Assembly: GCA_949287815.1 (NCBI GenBank)
Contig: CASEHS010000016.1
Location: forward strand, 1 to 33,021
Source of the DNA: an uncultured Bacillota bacterium
GTDB lineage: Bacteria; Bacillota; Clostridia; Christensenellales; Borkfalkiaceae
Reading direction: 5' to 3'
Length of the DNA: 33,021 bases
The translations under genes were made by a program, and so were the position numbers. Below the pieces are notes generated by a model, which did no database searches, was not told the origin of the DNA, and worked only from the letters and a program-made list of their open reading frames with translations. This document shows positions 8,459-16,632 of the stretch, in pieces. How positions within the stretch are numbered: the first letter of the stretch is position 1; each line of letters starts with the position of its first letter.

Positions 8459-8487
8459 ATTGTACGTTTTTTCCTTCCTTTCGTCAA
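8459..8487 (-). promoter_or_regulatory. Promoter of the prs leader
   Basis: TTGACG (8482-8487) and TACAAT (8459-8464) on the minus strand are separated by exactly 17 bases. This is one of the strongest promoter matches in the window. Transcription should begin near 8452, giving a leader of roughly 200 bases before the prs start codon. Confidence 0.8.
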
Positions 8488-8552
8488 CCGATTGGCAGGG
8501 TATTTAAAATTTTCAAAAAAAATTTTTCTTTATTTCAGTTTTCGGCTGATTA

Positions 8553-9020
8553 TCACTCCCGTCCTGTTTTTGTGCGGCTGCGCATTTCTTTAAAAAAACC
8601 GGACAGGATTGCCGAGCATTCCTTTTCCAGAACGCCACCCTCCACTTCCAGCGTATGGTTGACAAGATTACTCGCCGCAAGCTCCGCCGTCATCGACCTT
8701 CCCTTCTGTTCATACGCTCCGAAATAGATTTTACGGATACGCGCATTCAACGCCGCCCCCATACACATAGGGCAAGGTTCGAGAGTAACATAAAGATCGC
8801 AATCGGGCAAACGCCAGCTTTTCAGTTTTCTGCACGCGCGGTCTATGGCATACATTTCGGCGTGAGAACTTGCCATCTGTGTCTTCGTGCGCCTGTTATA
8901 ACCTGAGCCTATCACTTTTCCGTCGCATACCACTACCGCCCCGACAGGCACTTCACCCTGCAAAAGTCCTTTTTTTGCGCGGGCAAGAGCAGCGCGCATA
9001 AATTTTATTTTATCTTCCAT
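8553..9020 (-). CDS. tadA: tRNA-specific adenosine deaminase
   Basis: TadA (155 residues) deaminates adenosine 34 to inosine in tRNA-Arg(ACG), widening its decoding. The zinc-dependent cytidine/deoxycytidylate deaminase motifs are intact: HAE at residues 53-55, with Glu55 as the proton shuttle, and PCPMC at 82-86 with both zinc cysteines. GGAGGAG lies 2 bases upstream of the ATG at 9020, inside the end of the upstream M14 gene. The two genes overlap by 16 bases, suggesting translational coupling. Confidence 0.95.
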   Translation of the reverse strand: MEDKIKFMRAALARAKKGLLQGEVPVGAVVVCDGKVIGSGYNRRTKTQMASSHAEMYAIDRACRKLKSWRLPDCDLYVTLEPCPMCMGAALNARIRKIYFGAYEQKGRSMTAELAASNLVNHTLEVEGGVLEKECSAILSGFFKEMRSRTKTGRE

Positions 9021-9835
9021 AACTCCTCCGAAAGCCGCAAAACAACGCCCCCGTTTTCTTTAAAGACCCTGTCTCTCGCCTCTTCTCCCAGCGGATGAGA
9101 AAATCCGTCCCATCCCGCCTCTATCGTAAACGCGGGAATGTTTAACTTTTCCACGCACCAGTCTTTATATCCGCCAGCACTCCCTTTCACGATCCGCGAA
9201 GGGTACCCTGTCTCTTCCGATAAGACCGCCACAAGCCTCTTTTCAAGTGAAGAACTTGCCCTTCCTTCAAATCCGTAATAGATTTCGCCGCCCTTCGTAT
9301 GATAACTAATCGTTGCGTCAGGCTTAACCTCTTTTGTAAACTCAGCCAAAGCCCTCGTTTCGGGTTCGGAAAAGGGCATACTGCCGATATAATTTGCTGA
9401 AGCGGGATAACGCACGTTTTGTTTTCCCGTTCCCCACTTCGCATCAAAATTTACATTGAGATCCACGCCCCGTGCATTCGCCTTCCAAAGGGAAAAATCC
9501 TTACCCTTATTGATTTTCAAAAGAAACGCCGCAAGGTCGCTTTTAAGTGTTTTTAAAAAATCTGCGCCCCTTTGAGAAAGAGCGACGCCGTCGGGATTTG
9601 CAAGCGGAACAAACCATATCCCGCCACGCATTACACCGCGGGAAATATGTTCAAGCGCAAGAAAGGAAGTAAGCCATTCCCTTGCGTGTATTGCATACTG
9701 TACTAAAACACACGGATATTCCTCTTTGCCCGCAAAAAGAGCAAAAATCGGATTACCCAATACACTGTATCCTATGATCCTTTTTCTTCCGCGATATTCC
9801 TCATAAAAATCCGAAACTGTTTTAAGAGTATCCAT
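9005..9835 (-). CDS. M14 family zinc carboxypeptidase
   Basis: This 276-residue protein has the M14 metallopeptidase signature. Zinc ligands are His50 and Glu53 (IHAREW) and His179 (SYHTKG). Arg122 and Asn127 in ARGVDLNVNF match the substrate-carboxylate site, and Glu239 in FTIEAGW is the catalytic glutamate. These features resemble bacterial gamma-D-glutamyl-diaminopimelate endopeptidases that process murein peptides. I see no signal peptide, so it may recycle peptides in the cytoplasm. The ATG at 9835 follows an in-frame TAG two codons upstream and has no clear ribosome binding site, which is odd for this genome. It overlaps tadA. Confidence 0.85.
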   Translation of the reverse strand: MDTLKTVSDFYEEYRGRKRIIGYSVLGNPIFALFAGKEEYPCVLVQYAIHAREWLTSFLALEHISRGVMRGGIWFVPLANPDGVALSQRGADFLKTLKSDLAAFLLKINKGKDFSLWKANARGVDLNVNFDAKWGTGKQNVRYPASANYIGSMPFSEPETRALAEFTKEVKPDATISYHTKGGEIYYGFEGRASSSLEKRLVAVLSEETGYPSRIVKGSAGGYKDWCVEKLNIPAFTIEAGWDGFSHPLGEEARDRVFKENGGVVLRLSEELWKIK

Positions 9836-9953
9836 ACTCTACAATAAATGCCGCCGCGTTCAATTTTCGTGAAAACCGCTTTGACAAAATTACTCTGTCC
9901 ACACTATTCCCAAAACTGATCGGATAAAAAACAGACCTTATAGGATAAAATCT

Positions 9954-10391
9954 CTATTTATGATATTCGCTTCCCGAATTGATCATAAAAGCGCGATAAA
10001 CCTGCTCGCACAAGATAACGCGCATAAGTTGGTGAGGAAAAGTCATATCAGAAAAGGAAAGCAGAAAATCCCCTCTCTTTTTAACTTTTTCATCCAAGCC
10101 GCAGGAAGAGCCGATCACAAACGTGATCTCTTTTCCCGCATCGCAGAGAGCTTTTATTTTATGAGCAAGTGCTTCACTAGAAAGTTTTTCACCTTCTACC
10201 GCCAGAACAATACAATACCCTTTGATTTCCCTAAGGATATTTTCCCCTTCCTCAGAAAGCGTGCGCTTTTCGGGAAGTTCTTTAATAGATATCTGTGCAA
10301 ACCTCGAAAGGCGTTTCAGATATTCCGAAACGGCGTCCGCATAAAATTTTTCTTTCAGTTTTCCTACGCAAACGATGCCGATCTTCTGCAT
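9954..10391 (-). CDS. rlmH: 23S rRNA (pseudouridine1915-N3)-methyltransferase RlmH
   Basis: RlmH is a SPOUT methyltransferase that methylates pseudouridine 1915 in helix 69 of 23S rRNA. The N terminus (IGIVCVGKLKEKF), the SAM-site loop TFVIGSSCGLDEKV and the C-terminal trefoil-knot segment (SFSDMTFPHQLMR, then EQVYRAF and final SEYHK) are typical. I chose the ATG at 10391 because GGAGG lies 5 bases upstream and the family begins this way; the frame remains open 15 codons further upstream. This gives 145 residues, slightly shorter than the usual 155-160, the shortage being in the middle. Its start lies one base after the stop codon of the CPBP gene. Confidence 0.95.
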   Translation of the reverse strand: MQKIGIVCVGKLKEKFYADAVSEYLKRLSRFAQISIKELPEKRTLSEEGENILREIKGYCIVLAVEGEKLSSEALAHKIKALCDAGKEITFVIGSSCGLDEKVKKRGDFLLSFSDMTFPHQLMRVILCEQVYRAFMINSGSEYHK

Positions 10392-10392
10392 T

Positions 10393-11424
10393 TCAGCCTC
10401 CGAATCCCGAAACAAAAGTGACGAGCCAAAGGACACAGCACAAAATCAGCCCGACAAGCGCATACATTAAAAACGGTTTGATTTTTCCTTCTTTTTTTCG
10501 GTTCGTCTTTTTGTCAAAAAAGATGAGATACGAAAGTACTCCGACAAGGCATACCGCAGACAAAACATAGAAAACAACCGTCCATGCGCCCGTAACTTTT
10601 GAAAGAAAATCCAGACGATAATCGAGCAAAATGACCGCGTTATTGATAAAGTGCATAAGCACAGACGGAAAGATCGACCCCGAGCGTATAGCCATCAGCG
10701 TAAACACCGCACCGCAGATAAACTGATAGATAGTCTGCGCGGGATTCTGATGAAAAAGCGAAAACAGCAACCCGCCCGAAAGGCAAGCCGCAACTGTGCC
10801 GATATCCTTGATACCTTCCAGCATAATGCCGCGAAACACCGTCTCTTCCATAAATGCAGGCATGACTGCAATGACCAGCGTTGCGCCGATAATTCCGCCG
10901 CCCGCAAGCGACGGGATCTGATACAATAACGCGTATTCCCTTGAAGTAAGGTTCGGATCGGAAACGGATGGATCGGTATATCCCATAAGCGAAAGCAATT
11001 CTATAAATTTCCCGTTCACCCAGTTCAGACTGAACAAAAGCCCGAACGCAAGCGGCAGAGCAAGAATAAAATAAATAGGTTTTGCCTTCCTGTAACCAAA
11101 GGATACGGGTTTTTCCTTGAATACAAAGGCGAACAGCATAATTGCGCCAAGATAAGCGATCTGCGGCAGTAAAAAGTTAAGATATTTATACCAGTCGCGC
11201 GTTTTAAAATCTTCCAAAGCCGACCCCGAAGATTTCACGACCGCAGACAATATAAAAGAAAAAATTACCGCAGCAAGGAGTGAAAAAAATACGGCAAAAG
11301 AATACACTGCGCCACTTGCCGACTTTCGCGTCTGCCCGAATAAGCCGTTTTGCGGATTGACAGGCTGTCCGTTTCTGTAATTTTCGGGTTGATTTTTACC
11401 CGTTTTGTTTGATTTCGTTTCCAT
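10393..11424 (-). CDS. CPBP family intramembrane metalloprotease
   Basis: This 343-residue polytopic membrane protein carries the CPBP (Abi/CAAX protease-like) motifs: EETVFR with Glu193, Glu194 and Arg198, His225 in LFSLFHQNP, and His258 with Asn261 in LMHFINN. These are the expected glutamyl and histidyl active-site residues. There are about eight hydrophobic segments, and the first 35 residues are a soluble, Asn/Gln/Lys-rich tail. The substrate is unknown; family members serve in prenyl-protein processing, sigma-factor control or bacteriocin immunity. The ATG lies only 7 bases from a TATAAT box, and no ribosome binding site is visible. Confidence 0.88.
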   Translation of the reverse strand: METKSNKTGKNQPENYRNGQPVNPQNGLFGQTRKSASGAVYSFAVFFSLLAAVIFSFILSAVVKSSGSALEDFKTRDWYKYLNFLLPQIAYLGAIMLFAFVFKEKPVSFGYRKAKPIYFILALPLAFGLLFSLNWVNGKFIELLSLMGYTDPSVSDPNLTSREYALLYQIPSLAGGGIIGATLVIAVMPAFMEETVFRGIMLEGIKDIGTVAACLSGGLLFSLFHQNPAQTIYQFICGAVFTLMAIRSGSIFPSVLMHFINNAVILLDYRLDFLSKVTGAWTVVFYVLSAVCLVGVLSYLIFFDKKTNRKKEGKIKPFLMYALVGLILCCVLWLVTFVSGFGG

Positions 11425-11431
11425 AAGAAAT

Positions 11432-11460
11432 ATTATATAGCAAATTAAATTTTAAGTAAA
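11432..11460 (-). promoter_or_regulatory. Promoter abutting the CPBP start codon
   Basis: On the minus strand TATAAT (11432-11437) lies 17 bases after TTTACT (11455-11460), a 4-of-6 match to the -35 consensus. Transcription would begin within a base or two of the ATG at 11424, so the mRNA would be leaderless or nearly so. Confidence 0.5.
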
Positions 11461-11491
11461 TAAAAATCTTTTGTTTTTTACTTTTTTTTGT

Positions 11492-11497
11492 TATAAT
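11492..11497 (+). promoter_or_regulatory. -10 box of the fumarase operon
   Basis: A perfect TATAAT lies 23 bases before the fumarase alpha ATG at 11521. The upstream region is a T-rich stretch without a clear -35 box. The predicted transcription start is near 11504, just before the AGGAG ribosome binding site. Confidence 0.55.
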
Positions 11498-11520
11498 AGA
11501 AGGGAAATAAGGAGAATTTT

Positions 11521-12360
11521 ATGAGAGTTATGCAATCGGAAGAAATTGAATCCGCCATTTACCGTTTGGCGGAAGAAGCGTGCCTGCATCTTACCCCCGC
11601 CTGCGAAACGGCACTTCGCCAAGCTGCTGAAAAGGAAGAAAATATAAGCACAAAATTTGCTCTTTCCACTATTTTGGAAAACGCCGAGATCGCAGCCAAA
11701 GAGAAAATGGCGATTTGTCAAGATACAGGTATGAGCGTGATCCTCGCCGAAATCGGACAAGACGTGCATATAGAAGGCAAACTTTTTAGCGATGCCGTCA
11801 ATGACGGTGTGCGCCGCGCTTACGAAGATTTCCGTTTCAGAAAGAGCGTCTGCGACCCGATCACACGGGTGAACACGGCGGACAACACCCCTGCCGTGAT
11901 CCATACAGAGATCGTTTCGGGCGATAAAATAACGCTCACTTTTCTTCCGAAAGGATTCGGAAGCGAAAATATGTCAAGAACATATATGCTCACTCCCGCA
12001 AAAGGTGTGGACGGTATCATTGACGCTATTGTTGACGCCGTAAAACTTGCAGGCAGTAAACCCTGCCCTCCCGTTTATGTAGGCGTCGGGATCGGCGGAA
12101 CGTTTGATACTTGCGCTCTTCTTGCAAAAAAGGCACTTGCCCGAGATGTAGGTTCCCATAATTCCCGCGCCGACATTGCTAAGATCGAAAAGATAGCGTT
12201 GGAAAGAATAAACGCTCTCGGAATCGGCGCGCAGGGCTTCGGCGGTAAAACAACCGCGATCGGCGTTTCCTGCGAATACGCTCCCACCCATATCGCAGGG
12301 CTTCCCGTTGCGATCAATATGCAGTGCCACTGCGTACGCTGTGCAAAAACAGTGCTTTAA
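11521..12360 (+). CDS. Fumarate hydratase class I, alpha subunit
   Basis: This is the N-terminal-domain subunit (279 residues) of an oxygen-sensitive iron-sulfur hydro-lyase that interconverts fumarate and malate. CQDTG at 66-70 supplies the first cluster cysteine. Further cysteines occur in GIGGTFDTCALLAKKAL and in the C-terminal QCHCVRC block. SENMSRTYMLTPAKG and the GFGGKTTAIGV segment are also typical. AGGAG lies 6 bases before the ATG. The matching beta subunit follows 83 bases later, as in split fumarases and tartrate dehydratases of anaerobes. Fumarase is preferred over L-tartrate dehydratase by general likelihood; sequence alone does not exclude the latter. Confidence 0.88.
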   Translation: MRVMQSEEIESAIYRLAEEACLHLTPACETALRQAAEKEENISTKFALSTILENAEIAAKEKMAICQDTGMSVILAEIGQDVHIEGKLFSDAVNDGVRRAYEDFRFRKSVCDPITRVNTADNTPAVIHTEIVSGDKITLTFLPKGFGSENMSRTYMLTPAKGVDGIIDAIVDAVKLAGSKPCPPVYVGVGIGGTFDTCALLAKKALARDVGSHNSRADIAKIEKIALERINALGIGAQGFGGKTTAIGVSCEYAPTHIAGLPVAINMQCHCVRCAKTVL

Positions 12361-12443
12361 AATTTAAGCCATCCAAAAGTATCCGATATTTGCAAACATT
12401 TTTCGGACAAAATTCTGATGAAAACTTTCGGGAGATGATTTTT

Positions 12444-12983
12444 ATGCAAGAAAAAGCAAAAACCGTCCGCCTTCCCATTACGGACGAACAAATAGAAAAC
12501 TTAAAAGCGGGAGACAGCGTTCTTTTAAGCGGCACGATTTTAACGGGAAGAGACTGTGCTCATAAACGCATATGTGCATTTTTAGACGAAGGAAAAGAAC
12601 TTCCTTTTAACTTAAAAGGTGAAACCATATATTATGCGGGACCCTGCCCTGCTCCTGACGGAAAAGCCTGCGGCAGTTGCGGTCCCACGACCAGTGCGAG
12701 AATGGATTCCTTTGCTCCGCGTCTTCTCGATCTCGGACTTAAAGCAATGATCGGCAAAGGCGAACGAAGCGAAGATGTGGAAAAATCCATACTCAAAAAT
12801 CACTCGGTATATTTTGCCGCGATCGGCGGTGCAGGCGCACTGTACGGCAATGCCGTGAAAAAAAGCGAACTTGTCGCTTTCCCCGATCTTTTGAGCGAAG
12901 CGGTGTACCGTTTTGAAATCAAGGATTTCCCCTGCGTGGTTGCAATCGACTGTCACGGCGGAAATATTTATAAAAGAAAATAA
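12444..12983 (+). CDS. Fumarate hydratase class I, beta subunit
   Basis: This 179-residue protein is the C-terminal swivel-domain partner of the alpha subunit and completes the fumarate/malate active site. LSGTILTGRDCAHKR, YYAGPCPAP, GPTTSARMD and MIGKGERSED are the family blocks. I chose the ATG at 12444 because the protein aligns from there and GGGAGA lies about 8 bases upstream. The frame stays open to 12324, but that would overlap the end of the alpha gene and add unrelated residues. It is co-transcribed with the alpha subunit. Confidence 0.88.
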   Translation: MQEKAKTVRLPITDEQIENLKAGDSVLLSGTILTGRDCAHKRICAFLDEGKELPFNLKGETIYYAGPCPAPDGKACGSCGPTTSARMDSFAPRLLDLGLKAMIGKGERSEDVEKSILKNHSVYFAAIGGAGALYGNAVKKSELVAFPDLLSEAVYRFEIKDFPCVVAIDCHGGNIYKRK

Positions 12984-13027
12984 GCAGTCAAAGGTCTGAA
13001 CTGTTTTTATTCAAGGAGGTGTTTTCG

Positions 13028-13675
13028 TTGAAAACTCTGCATATCACAAGCGGAGAATGTAGCGCAAACGCGCTCAGAAAAAGGCTGCCGTTTTCCGATA
13101 TTCTGGCCTTCAACGAGGCGATGTGCGAGGGAGAAACCTGTCTGCCCATTTATAGCGATGAGTTTTGTCTGCTCCGCGCCCGCGCCTACTCAGTCACCCC
13201 CGAAGAGTACAAAGAAAAATCCTCAATCGATTTTCTTAAAAATATCTGTAAATTCGAGTGTCTTGAACTTTATTTTGATTACGATATGTTCTGCGCCGTA
13301 AATGCACTCACTTTACTCGCCTTCCTTGAACAGATAAAATTTGAGGGACATGTTTTTTTCAACCTAATAAAACAAGACGGCAGTGCCGACATTCTTGAAC
13401 GGTTTCCGCTATCCTTTAAAGGATACCTTAAAAATTATTCAGAAATCCTCATAAATAAAAAACTCTGTAAAACGGGAATCGAAGTTTTTGACAAAGCTCT
13501 TCCGCTCTACATAGAATATAAAAAAAATAATAATGAAATTATAAGATACGCCAAAGAACATATTACAATGCCACGCGAAAAACTGATCACGGATATGCTG
13601 GGGAAATTTTCCGATTACGGACTTTCCGACCTTGCGGCGGAAAAATTTATTAAAGAGGCTTTAAAAAACAGTTAA
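13028..13675 (+). CDS. DUF1835-like protein of unknown function
   Basis: This 215-residue protein begins LHITSGECSANALRK and continues with SDILAFNEAMCEGET, which resembles the N-terminal domain of DUF1835 proteins. These are of unknown biochemical role. The rest is mostly helical and charged, without membrane segments or a signal peptide. The start is probably TTG at 13028, because AGGAGGT ends 7 bases before it; the GTG at 13019 overlaps the Shine-Dalgarno sequence itself. The gene follows the fumarase beta gene by 44 bases and ends before a strong terminator, so it is the likely last gene of that operon. No functional link to fumarase is evident. Confidence 0.7.
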   Translation: MKTLHITSGECSANALRKRLPFSDILAFNEAMCEGETCLPIYSDEFCLLRARAYSVTPEEYKEKSSIDFLKNICKFECLELYFDYDMFCAVNALTLLAFLEQIKFEGHVFFNLIKQDGSADILERFPLSFKGYLKNYSEILINKKLCKTGIEVFDKALPLYIEYKKNNNEIIRYAKEHITMPREKLITDMLGKFSDYGLSDLAAEKFIKEALKNS

Positions 13676-13750
13676 AAGCCGTGATACAGTTCGACAAAAA
13701 ACTTATCCTTTAAATTCAAACCGTAGTTATTAAATTAAATATAAAAAAGA

Positions 13751-13790
13751 AAATTAAGCGGAAGCAAAAGTTTGCTTCCGCTTAATTTTT
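13751..13790. terminator. Bidirectional terminator between the fumarase operon and atpC
   Basis: AAATTAAGCGGAAGCAAA (13751-13768) pairs perfectly with its complement at 13771-13788. T-runs follow on both strands. It sits between two converging operons and should stop transcription from either side. Confidence 0.92.
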
Positions 13791-13837
13791 ATCTTCGAAA
13801 AATTTTAAATTCAGACTAGATTGAAATTATTTTTCAA

Positions 13838-14257
13838 TCAGTCTTTCCAGCCTGCATCGCCGTGATGCTTTACACGAAGGCGTGCAAACGCTCTCTGCAA
13901 TGCGATACGGTTGAGTTTGTATTCGGACGCGCTTCTGTTTCTCCTGATCATTTCTTCCGCGCGCTCTTTTGCTTCCTGGGCGCGGCGTTCATCGATATCT
14001 TCCGGCCATTCCACCGCTTCGGAAAAAGCGATCGTTTCGTCCGGGCGCACCTCAACAAACCCTTCGCTCATAAACGCTTCCTTTGTAACGCCGTCCGCCG
14101 TCAAAGTCAGAATACCCGGCTCTACCGCAAACACCATAGGCTGATGCCCTGCCATTACCGTGCAGGCACCGCCGACGGAAGGAATGTTTATGCTCTCTAC
14201 TTCGCCCCTGAAAAAAGTCTTTTCGGGCGTAATGATTTCCAGAAAAAATTTATCCAT
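13838..14257 (-). CDS. atpC: ATP synthase epsilon subunit
   Basis: Epsilon (139 residues) sits on the central stalk of F1 and regulates ATP hydrolysis. The N-terminal beta-sandwich (EIITPEKTFFRGEVESINIP, then GHQPMVFAVEPG) and a C-terminal two-helix hairpin (ERRAQEAKERAEEMIRR onward) are both present, so the inhibitory domain is retained. It is the last gene of the atp operon, 46 bases after atpD, and ends before the bidirectional terminator. Confidence 0.95.
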   Translation of the reverse strand: MDKFFLEIITPEKTFFRGEVESINIPSVGGACTVMAGHQPMVFAVEPGILTLTADGVTKEAFMSEGFVEVRPDETIAFSEAVEWPEDIDERRAQEAKERAEEMIRRNRSASEYKLNRIALQRAFARLRVKHHGDAGWKD

Positions 14258-14303
14258 GATCTTTCCGCCCTCCTTCTTCTTTTTTCTGTCCTTATTTTAT
14301 TTT

Positions 14304-15713
<1,410 letters not shown>

Positions 15714-15765
15714 TTATCCGCCGAATGCGGAATACGAAATCGGAAAAATTTTCCGATGCTGAACT

Positions 15766-16632
15766 TTATTGTTTTATATCCGAAAACCTGCCCGAAGAAA
15801 GATCCAGAAGTTCCGTTGTGATCGCACTCTGCCTTGATCGGTTGTATTCGAGGCGAAGCGTGTCGAGCATCTTCTCTGCATTTTTATTCGCGCTCGACAT
15901 AGCGAGCATACGCGCTGCGTGTTCGCTTGCCGACGAATGTATCAGCGTGGAATAGATCATACCGACAAGATACTGAGGAACAAGTACGTTGAGTACCTCT
16001 TTCGGCGAAGGGTCATAAAGGATCTCCCCCGAAAAGGAAGAATTGACTTCCACTTTAATATCCGATCCCACTATCGGAAGGAGTCTGACCATTTCAGGCG
16101 TCTGAGAAACGGTGGATTTCATTCTCGTAAATACGACAATGACTTCGTCCATCAGATTTTTATCGTAAAGATCGAGAATATCGCGCACGATACCACGCGC
16201 GTCGTGCAATGTCGGGTTGGTCGCCGCGTGCGTGAATTCAAGATCGACAGGTTGCTTTTTGCTTTCAAAAAAAGCTCTTGCCATTTGCCCGATCGTTATA
16301 ACGTAATGCACGGGTCTTCCCTGCATATGCTCCCACGCAAGATCCAATACATTATTGTTGAATGAACCAGCGAGCCCTTTATCTCCCGCGATAACGACAT
16401 AAGCAGTACGGTTATCCGGCCGATGATCGATATATTTATGGCGTATATCCGAACTGTGACGGAGTATATCCTTGATCGTCATACGCACACTGTCAAAGTA
16501 AGCGGCGTTATAAGCGTGCTTTTCCATCGCCTTTTTCATCTTGGCAACGGATATGAGTTCCATTGCCTTGGTAATCTGATGGGTATCGCTTACGCTCTTG
16601 ATCCGATGCTTGATCTCTGCGGTATCAGACAT
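15766..16632 (-). CDS. atpG: ATP synthase gamma subunit
   Basis: Gamma (288 residues) is the rotating shaft of F1. The N-terminal helix (IKHRIKSVSDTHQITKAME, then LISVAKMKKA) and the C-terminal helix (RLEYNRSRQSAITTELLDL) are typical, as is the GDKGLAGSFN block. AAGGAG lies 8 bases before the ATG at 16632, within the end of atpA. The two genes overlap by 8 bases. Confidence 0.96.
   Translation of the reverse strand: MSDTAEIKHRIKSVSDTHQITKAMELISVAKMKKAMEKHAYNAAYFDSVRMTIKDILRHSSDIRHKYIDHRPDNRTAYVVIAGDKGLAGSFNNNVLDLAWEHMQGRPVHYVITIGQMARAFFESKKQPVDLEFTHAATNPTLHDARGIVRDILDLYDKNLMDEVIVVFTRMKSTVSQTPEMVRLLPIVGSDIKVEVNSSFSGEILYDPSPKEVLNVLVPQYLVGMIYSTLIHSSASEHAARMLAMSSANKNAEKMLDTLRLEYNRSRQSAITTELLDLSSGRFSDIKQ

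Noticed and set aside
8246..8552. Small SRP RNA, which often lies next to tadA
   Set aside because: The conserved GGTCAGG and GGAAGGAAGCAGC segments of SRP RNA are not present on either strand.
8246..8552. T-box or PRPP riboswitch upstream of prs
   Set aside because: No AGGGTGGnACCGCG antiterminator box and no ykkC/PRPP-type core could be found by eye.
12324..12443. Longer fumarase beta subunit starting at 12324
   Set aside because: It overlaps the end of the alpha gene, adds 40 residues unlike the family and lacks a ribosome binding site.
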